This document shows, in pieces, positions 59,682 through 64,000 of a stretch of DNA of 64,000 nt. Within the stretch, counting starts at the first letter, position 1. Every line of letters begins with the position of its first letter. The DNA comes from Amaurobius ferox (Eukaryota; Arthropoda; Arachnida; Araneae; Amaurobiidae), in NCBI GenBank assembly GCA_951213105.1, contig OX578152.1:69601180-69665179 (forward strand), in the 5' to 3' direction. The translations under genes and the position numbers were made by a program. The notes under the pieces are model-generated. The model did no database searches. It was not told the origin of the DNA and was given only the letters and a program-made list of their open reading frames with translations.

Positions 59682-60111
59682 TTATACATAACAAAATTTT
59701 CATTATAATCACTAGGTTTTTGTGAGGAAATGATTTGAGAACATTTTTAGGTGATATACCTTTATTCCTTTCTCTTATATATTTCATACAAAATATACCA
59801 CATTTCACAGATGAAGGTTTCTGTAAAAAACTATCATTATAACCTATTTTTTTATTGGATGTAACAAGAAATGATTTAATATTTTTAGGAATATAGTCCT
59901 TCTTCATATTGTCATATTCACCAAACGGATCAAAATATTCCACATATTTATATTTAGGATCATTATAATAACAAACCCAATGAGTTCCGGGACCTGTTGA
60001 TACATCTAAATTAATGATTCCATTTTCAAATTTTCCTATAGTTTTAGGTAATAAATCGGAGGTAAACACACCTCTAAATCCTTTTTCATTTTTCATATTT
60101 TCTATAATCAT
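59662..60111 (-). CDS. Adenain-type cysteine protease (maturation protease)
   Basis: 149 residues from the preferred start. Catalytic elements visible: His in GTHWVCYYN (about residues 47-55), the acidic residue in EYFDPFGE (about 64-71), an oxyanion Gln in FLQKPSS and the nucleophile Cys in VKCGIFCMKYI (about 107-117). The order H-D-Q-C and spacing are those of the Ulp1/adenain clan, which in this virus group cleaves capsid precursors. The ATG at 60,109-60,111 overlaps the TGA stop of the upstream pX-like gene (ATGA), typical of translational coupling or re-initiation. A start 18 bases upstream is in frame but lies inside that gene. Intact. Confidence 0.9.
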   Translation of the reverse strand: MIIENMKNEKGFRGVFTSDLLPKTIGKFENGIINLDVSTGPGTHWVCYYNDPKYKYVEYFDPFGEYDNMKKDYIPKNIKSFLVTSNKKIGYNDSFLQKPSSVKCGIFCMKYIRERNKGISPKNVLKSFPHKNLVIIMKILLCINDKIKI

Positions 60112-60491
60112 TTTGTCACTGATTCCCACTGTTGATATATTCCCTTTCCAAGTTTTTTTTTCCCAGATCCCTTTTTTTGCACAGCTGAACTAGCTAATCC
60201 ATGTAAAGCACCTGTTGCTAATGCTGGAACTGCTAATTTAGCAGCGGTTATTAATGAGGGTATAAGTGCCGCTAGAAATGGTAAAAATCCTCCATTTTTA
60301 TCTAATTGAGTTTTACTAATTGTAATTCTTTTTTTATCATTAATATGATTAATTTGAGTTTTAGTTAAATACATCTCATGATTAGGAGTTTTAGATTTAT
60401 CTATTTGTAATGTTACTTCTACTTTATTTTTAAAAGCTGATTTAAGTTTATTTTTCTGACCTTCACTCAAATAAACTTTATATTTTATCAT
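60108..60491 (-). CDS. pX/pVI-like small capsid or core protein
   Basis: 127 residues in two parts. Residues 1-62 repeat a 'sEGQKNKLKSAF...EVTLQI' and 'LTKTQINHIND..RITISKTQL' pattern. Residues 67-104 are a long hydrophobic Ala/Leu/Ile stretch (GGFLPFLAALIPSLITAAK), then a basic tail (KKGSGKKKLGKG). This bipartite layout is common among Polinton-group small proteins compared with adenoviral minor proteins pX/pVI, where an amphipathic or hydrophobic part disrupts membranes. Function inferred. The start follows stop-TAA-ATG after the coiled-coil gene; the end overlaps the protease start. Confidence 0.65.
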   Translation of the reverse strand: MIKYKVYLSEGQKNKLKSAFKNKVEVTLQIDKSKTPNHEMYLTKTQINHINDKKRITISKTQLDKNGGFLPFLAALIPSLITAAKLAVPALATGALHGLASSAVQKKGSGKKKLGKGIYQQWESVTK

Positions 60492-60494
60492 TTA

Positions 60495-61253
60495 TTAACA
60501 GAGAAATTGTTTATGATATCGTTGTACATCATTATAAGTCATTTCTTTATTTTTTAATAACATATCTAACAATAAAGTTACTTGATTATACAATTTCTTT
60601 GATTTACTTCCGTTACATATTTTTTCTGTTAAATTTGATAATACATTCAATCCTTTACCTACCTTCATTTCTTTACTACTTCGAATCATATTTAATCTAT
60701 GCATATAATTTTGCAACATATATTCTTTATTTTTAATTTCTTTTATATCATTCTTTTTCTGGTTTAATTCCTCCTCTGAAAAATTTTTAGCCCTAGAAAT
60801 TATACTTTTTAAGTTGCCTCTTTTCTTAGATAATCCTTCTTTTAACTGTTTAGCTCTTCCATACATCTCCTCTAATTTTTCTTGATCGTTTAAAAATACT
60901 GATGGTCTGTATAATTTTTCCTCTTTTAAATATTTTAAATTTAAATTTTGATCGATATCATAAGTATAAGATACTAATTCTTTCACAGCTTCAATAGGCT
61001 CTTCTATAGATGGAAATGTAATATTTTCTACAACATTTTGAATACTTTTCACAACTTCTTTATTTGATTTTTCATATTTTTCAATTTCTTGAGTGACAGG
61101 TTTATGAAATTCCTCTAAGCTCTTTTGAATACCTATTTTTTCTTTTAGTTGATTTTCATTATTCTTTCTTATTTCTTTTTCTATTTTTACTATTTTAATT
61201 GAATCTTTTATTTGCTTTAAAAACTTATGTTTCCGTTCTTTTTCTAAGTTCAT
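60495..61253 (-). CDS. Coiled-coil virion-associated protein of unknown function
   Basis: 252 residues, very rich in Lys and Glu. Long helical, probably coiled-coil stretches at about 1-75 and 120-190, and a C-terminal conserved-looking domain (KGLNVLSNLTEKI ... LLLDMLLKNKEMTYNDVQ, about 200-245). The proline-containing EEFHKPVTQEIEKY at about 47-60 is reminiscent of an N-terminal motif in unnamed Polinton proteins. First gene of the leftward series, sharing a 55-bp intergenic region with the ATPase gene on the other strand. I do not recognise a function. A scaffold or minor capsid role would fit its place. Confidence 0.6.
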   Translation of the reverse strand: MNLEKERKHKFLKQIKDSIKIVKIEKEIRKNNENQLKEKIGIQKSLEEFHKPVTQEIEKYEKSNKEVVKSIQNVVENITFPSIEEPIEAVKELVSYTYDIDQNLNLKYLKEEKLYRPSVFLNDQEKLEEMYGRAKQLKEGLSKKRGNLKSIISRAKNFSEEELNQKKNDIKEIKNKEYMLQNYMHRLNMIRSSKEMKVGKGLNVLSNLTEKICNGSKSKKLYNQVTLLLDMLLKNKEMTYNDVQRYHKQFLC

Positions 61254-61308
61254 TTATATAATATTAATTTTTTACTGCAGCAAATTTTATTTTTACTGCT
61301 AGTAAATT
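61254..61308. promoter_or_regulatory. Divergent promoter region of the viral element
   Basis: The only gap between oppositely oriented viral genes. It holds a direct repeat, TTTTTACTGC, once followed by AGCAAA and once by TAGTAAA, and flanking AT-rich runs (TTATATAATATTAA). One repeat per direction would fit two outward promoters; this is inferred from position. Confidence 0.5.
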
Positions 61309-61974
61309 ATGATAAAAATTAAAGATTACACAGAACCAGAAGAATTACCTGATCCTAAACAACATCCTTTGTTACCTAAACATCCATTTGGATTACTTAT
61401 AGTAGGATCTTCAGGTTCAGGTAAAACAAATTTACTGTTAAATTTGATTTATGATTTATTATTTTTTAATACATTATATATATGTGCAAAAGATTTATAC
61501 GAACCTAAATATTCTAAATTACAAGAAAAATATACATTGTTTGAAGATATAGAAAGAGAAGATATTTTGAAATGTAAGAATATAAAAAATAAGAAAAGAT
61601 CATTAAAATTATATGATAAATTTAAAAAAAAAGTATTATTTTCTTCAGATCAAAATTTTATTAATGTAGATGATTTAAATCCTACATTAAAGAATTTAGT
61701 TATTTTTGATGATTGTGTGATTGAGAAAGATAAAAAAAACATCGAATTATTTATCAGAGGTAGAAAGAAAAACGCATCCTTTATTTATTTAACTCAGTCA
61801 TATTTTTTAACACCTATCAATATAAGAAGGAACTGTAATTACGATATATTTTTCACTCTACAACCAAAAGAAATTCAACAGATTATAAGAGAGATAGATG
61901 GTTTATTAAGTACTGAAGAATTCAAACAAATGTATAATAAAAGTGTTCAAGAAAAATATGATTTTTTATGTTAG
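61309..61974 (+). CDS. Genome-packaging ATPase (FtsK/HerA, A32-type)
   Basis: 221 residues. Walker A is GSSGSGKT at 33-40, following the beta strand GLLIVG. Walker B is VIFDD at 131-135, and a LTQSY sensor-like stretch sits at 161-165. N-terminal DPKQHPLLPKHPF leads into the P-loop, as in A32-like viral packaging ATPases. The length is typical for the Polinton branch. It would power translocation of the genome into the capsid. The gene opens the rightward series and is intact. Distinguished from other P-loop ATPases by the compact size, the P-loop at the N-terminus and the capsid gene context. Confidence 0.92.
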   Translation: MIKIKDYTEPEELPDPKQHPLLPKHPFGLLIVGSSGSGKTNLLLNLIYDLLFFNTLYICAKDLYEPKYSKLQEKYTLFEDIEREDILKCKNIKNKKRSLKLYDKFKKKVLFSSDQNFINVDDLNPTLKNLVIFDDCVIEKDKKNIELFIRGRKKNASFIYLTQSYFLTPINIRRNCNYDIFFTLQPKEIQQIIREIDGLLSTEEFKQMYNKSVQEKYDFLC

Positions 61975-62024
61975 ATTTAGTGAATCCTGATATGAGATAT
62001 AGGAAAAAATTTAATCCTTTATAA

Positions 62025-62414
62025 ATGGATGTATATTTAGAAAAAAGATTATATGTTTACAGAAAGAGTAGAAATATGTATCAAAAGATAAGTATTTCAT
62101 TATCATTAAGTAAGGTTATTCTAAGTGGAACAGGTTTATCAGCTATTGCCTTTCTACCGCTTGCATTTTTAAGTCTATCAGTTGGTATAGTAGAAGCCAT
62201 AGATCTCGCATTAAAAATAGCAGAAAGGAAAGAAGAATATAGACATTGTTATAATTTTTATAAAGAACTCATTAATTCGTTTAAAGCTAAGGATATGACA
62301 GAAGAAGAAATTTATATGCGTGAAAAGGATTTCATAAAAAGTTTAAAATTTAATCCAGTTGAAAAATACGTAAAACAAATGCAATTGAATGGATATAAAT
62401 TTCTAAATAAATAA
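62025..62414 (+). CDS. Small membrane protein of the viral element
   Basis: 129 residues. A basic N-terminus (1-30) precedes a long hydrophobic segment at about 31-58 (LSAIAFLPLAFLSLSVGIVE), then an amphipathic Glu/Lys-rich C-terminal half. One long or two short membrane helices are possible. No recognised domain. It lies 50 bases after the ATPase, and its stop directly abuts the start of the phospholipase gene (TAAATG). Similar small hydrophobic proteins occur at this place in related elements, with no known role. Confidence 0.65.
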   Translation: MDVYLEKRLYVYRKSRNMYQKISISLSLSKVILSGTGLSAIAFLPLAFLSLSVGIVEAIDLALKIAERKEEYRHCYNFYKELINSFKAKDMTEEEIYMREKDFIKSLKFNPVEKYVKQMQLNGYKFLNK

Positions 62415-62891
62415 ATGGTTTGTAAAAAGAAAGGTGGTGATATTGTTGGATGGATACAAGATAAAGTAAATCTTCCAGAAATGCATTTACCAGGATATCA
62501 ATATTGTGGTCCAAATACAAAATTAGAAAAAAGATTAAAAAGAGGTGATCCTGGAATAAATAGAGTTGATAAAGCATGTAAAGAACATGATATTGATTAC
62601 AATAAAACAAAAGATACAAAACTGAGACATGTTGCTGATCAAAAATTAATAGATAATTTAAATGCTATACAAGATCCAACATTTCAAGAAAGATTAGCTA
62701 GAGGAATTATTAAACCTATTATTAAAGTTAAAAAAACTTTTGGATTAGGTATTTCTATATATTGTGTCAAGTGTAAAGATAAAACCCCAACTAAAAATTA
62801 TTATAAAACTACTTCTAAAAATAATAAACCTGTTGGTAAAGGTATCTGTACTATTTGTGGAAGTAAAAAGAATACTTTTTTAGGGAGTTAA
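62415..62891 (+). CDS. Parvovirus-type phospholipase A2 with C-terminal zinc ribbon
   Basis: 158 residues. The calcium-binding loop is YCGPNT at 30-35. The catalytic His-Asp is at 58-59 in KEHDIDY with the following Tyr at 62, and a helix carries the second conserved Asp (VADQKLIDNL, 73-82). This is the compact fold known from the parvoviral capsid VP1 N-terminus and from adintoviruses, where the enzyme breaches the endosome during entry. The C-terminal part (117-148) has two CxxC pairs (CVKC and CTIC), a zinc-ribbon-like module. The ATG abuts the previous stop. Intact. The catalytic residues are visible; enzymatic activity itself is inferred. Confidence 0.88.
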   Translation: MVCKKKGGDIVGWIQDKVNLPEMHLPGYQYCGPNTKLEKRLKRGDPGINRVDKACKEHDIDYNKTKDTKLRHVADQKLIDNLNAIQDPTFQERLARGIIKPIIKVKKTFGLGISIYCVKCKDKTPTKNYYKTTSKNNKPVGKGICTICGSKKNTFLGS

Positions 62892-63879
62892 AAGAGACAT
62901 ATTATAATCCAGAAACAGGTTATTGTGGAATTAATGAATTGAAAAGAAAAACAGGGTTACCTAATGTTGAAGAATTTTTACATGAACAAGATGTATATAC
63001 TAGATATAAACCTGTCATTCCTAAATTTAAAAGAAGAAGAGTTTATGTTCCAAACAGTAATAATCAATTTGACGCTGATTTGTTATTTATAAAAAATTAT
63101 AGCAAATATAATGATGGAACTAATTATTTGTTAACGGTTATAGATGCTTTTAATAAATATGCTTGGGCTTTTCCTATAAAAAGAAAAACATCTGAAGAAG
63201 TTGTACAAGGTTTTAAACAAGTTTTTAAAGAAAGAATACCAAAATTCATTTTGACAGATGAAGGTACTGAATTTACAGGAAAACAGACACAAAAATTATT
63301 TAAAGATAATAATATACATTGGTTTACAACTAAAAATAAAGAAATAAAATCTGCAATAGCCGAGAGATTTAATAGAGAAGTATAAGAGAAAAAATTATAA
63401 AATATATGCATGCTAACAATACTAAAAGATATATTGATGTATTACCCAAATTACTTAAAAATTATAACAATTCATATCATAGGTCAATAAAAATGACACC
63501 TGTTGAGGCTAGAGAAAATGAATCTCAAGTTTATAAAAATTTATATACTAAAAAGATCATGAAAAAACCTAAATTTAAGATAGGAGATAGTGTTAGAATA
63601 TCTACAATTAAGAAAACATTCAGATAAGTAGATGATTCTACATTCACTGAAGAGATTTTTATAGTTTCTGAAGTATTGAAAACAGATCCAATTACTTATC
63701 GATTAAAAGATTTAAACAGTAAAGAAATTGAAGGAACTTTTTATGAAAATGAAATGGTAAAATATAATAAAAAAGATGATGTATATAAAATTGAAAAAAT
63801 CATAAAAAAGAAAGGAAATAAGTATTTTGTAAAATGGCTAGGATATCCGGACGAATTTAATAGTTGGATAAATGAATAA
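62888..63879 (+). pseudogene. Polinton-type DDE integrase with chromodomain, two lesions
   Basis: Retroviral-like integrase core: first catalytic Asp in NNQFDADLLF, second in ILTDEGTEFTG, and Glu in SAIAERFNRE, all present. The N-terminal ETYYNPETGYCGINELKR part precedes them without an ATG, because the readable frame starts inside the previous gene. A stop at 63,383-63,385 marks a frameshift: the continuation (EKIIKYMH...) is in another frame. A second stop, TAA at 63,625-63,627, interrupts the same later frame. The C-terminus is a chromodomain (VYKIEKIIKKKGNKYFVKWL, then GYPDEFNSWINE), which in related elements binds histone marks and directs insertion. As read it cannot make a full-length enzyme; sequencing or assembly error in A-rich runs is an alternative. 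Confidence 0.9.
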
Positions 63880-63880
63880 G

Positions 63881-64000
63881 ATGAAATTAATCTATGATTC
63901 AGAAGAAGAAGAACATTTTTATGTTATCGATTACGAAAGTTTAAAACAAAGATATAATAGTAGAGTTTGTTATTTTAATCGATTAAGAAGGAGATATAAT
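63881..64000 (+). CDS. Viral gene running off the window, unknown
   Basis: An ATG one base after the integrase stop region opens a frame of at least 40 codons, beginning MKLIYDSEEEEHFYVIDYES and then rich in Arg and Tyr. No domain is recognisable in this fragment. It follows the tight packing of the other genes. It could lead into the DNA polymerase B expected in this element group or be a separate small gene. Confidence 0.55.
   Translation, partial: MKLIYDSEEEEHFYVIDYESLKQRYNSRVCYFNRLRRRYN

Overview
The window looks like nuclear DNA of an animal, most plausibly an arthropod and perhaps an arachnid. It is very AT-rich, has no recognisable single-copy host gene, and is saturated with transposon relics and microsatellites. 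The host assignment is an inference from repeat style only; nothing here fixes a species.

Positions 1-54,530 are a mosaic of nested repeats. Three related non-autonomous families (called A, B and C here) dominate. Each has a terminal palindrome around ACTTTCC...GGAAAGT and a GT/CA microsatellite block. A and B also share an opposite end reading CCCACATCAGATTTTT. This architecture resembles Helentron-associated (HINE/DINE-1-like) elements. There are ten A copies, twelve B copies (the last four in a head-to-tail array at 51,461-54,530) and four C copies. Between and inside them lie Tc1/mariner-like elements, hAT-like ends, a 2.8-kb foldback element with 1.3-kb arms, a 5S-rRNA-headed SINE with 13-bp target duplications and a tRNA-headed SINE sharing its body, tRNA-like repeats, several satellites, and two reverse transcriptase remnants (9,454-10,287 nearly clean; 43,605-44,260 broken).

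Positions 54,531-64,000 are different: compact and almost entirely coding. They form the left part of an integrated Polinton/Maverick-type virus (adintovirus-like). The block begins exactly where the fourth B copy of the array is cut, with a perfect 53-bp palindrome starting 5'-AG. Minus-strand genes, read from 61,253 leftwards, encode a coiled-coil protein, a pX/pVI-like protein, an adenain-type protease, a penton-like protein, a 39-residue basic protein, a double-jelly-roll-type major capsid protein, a fibre-like protein, a six-repeat protein and a leucine-rich repeat protein. Across a 55-bp divergent promoter, the plus strand encodes an FtsK/HerA-type packaging ATPase, a small membrane protein, a phospholipase A2 with a C-terminal zinc ribbon, a DDE integrase with a chromodomain, and a gene that runs off the window. 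The DNA polymerase B expected for this group is not in view and should lie to the right.

The structural genes are all open. Only the integrase shows damage (one frameshift, one in-frame stop, and no ATG). The element is therefore either a young, recently immobilised copy or one with assembly errors. Together the genes supply a virion (capsid, penton, fibre), maturation (protease), genome packaging (ATPase), endosomal escape (phospholipase A2) and chromosomal insertion (integrase). Two repeat-protein genes at the left end look like cargo for host interaction.
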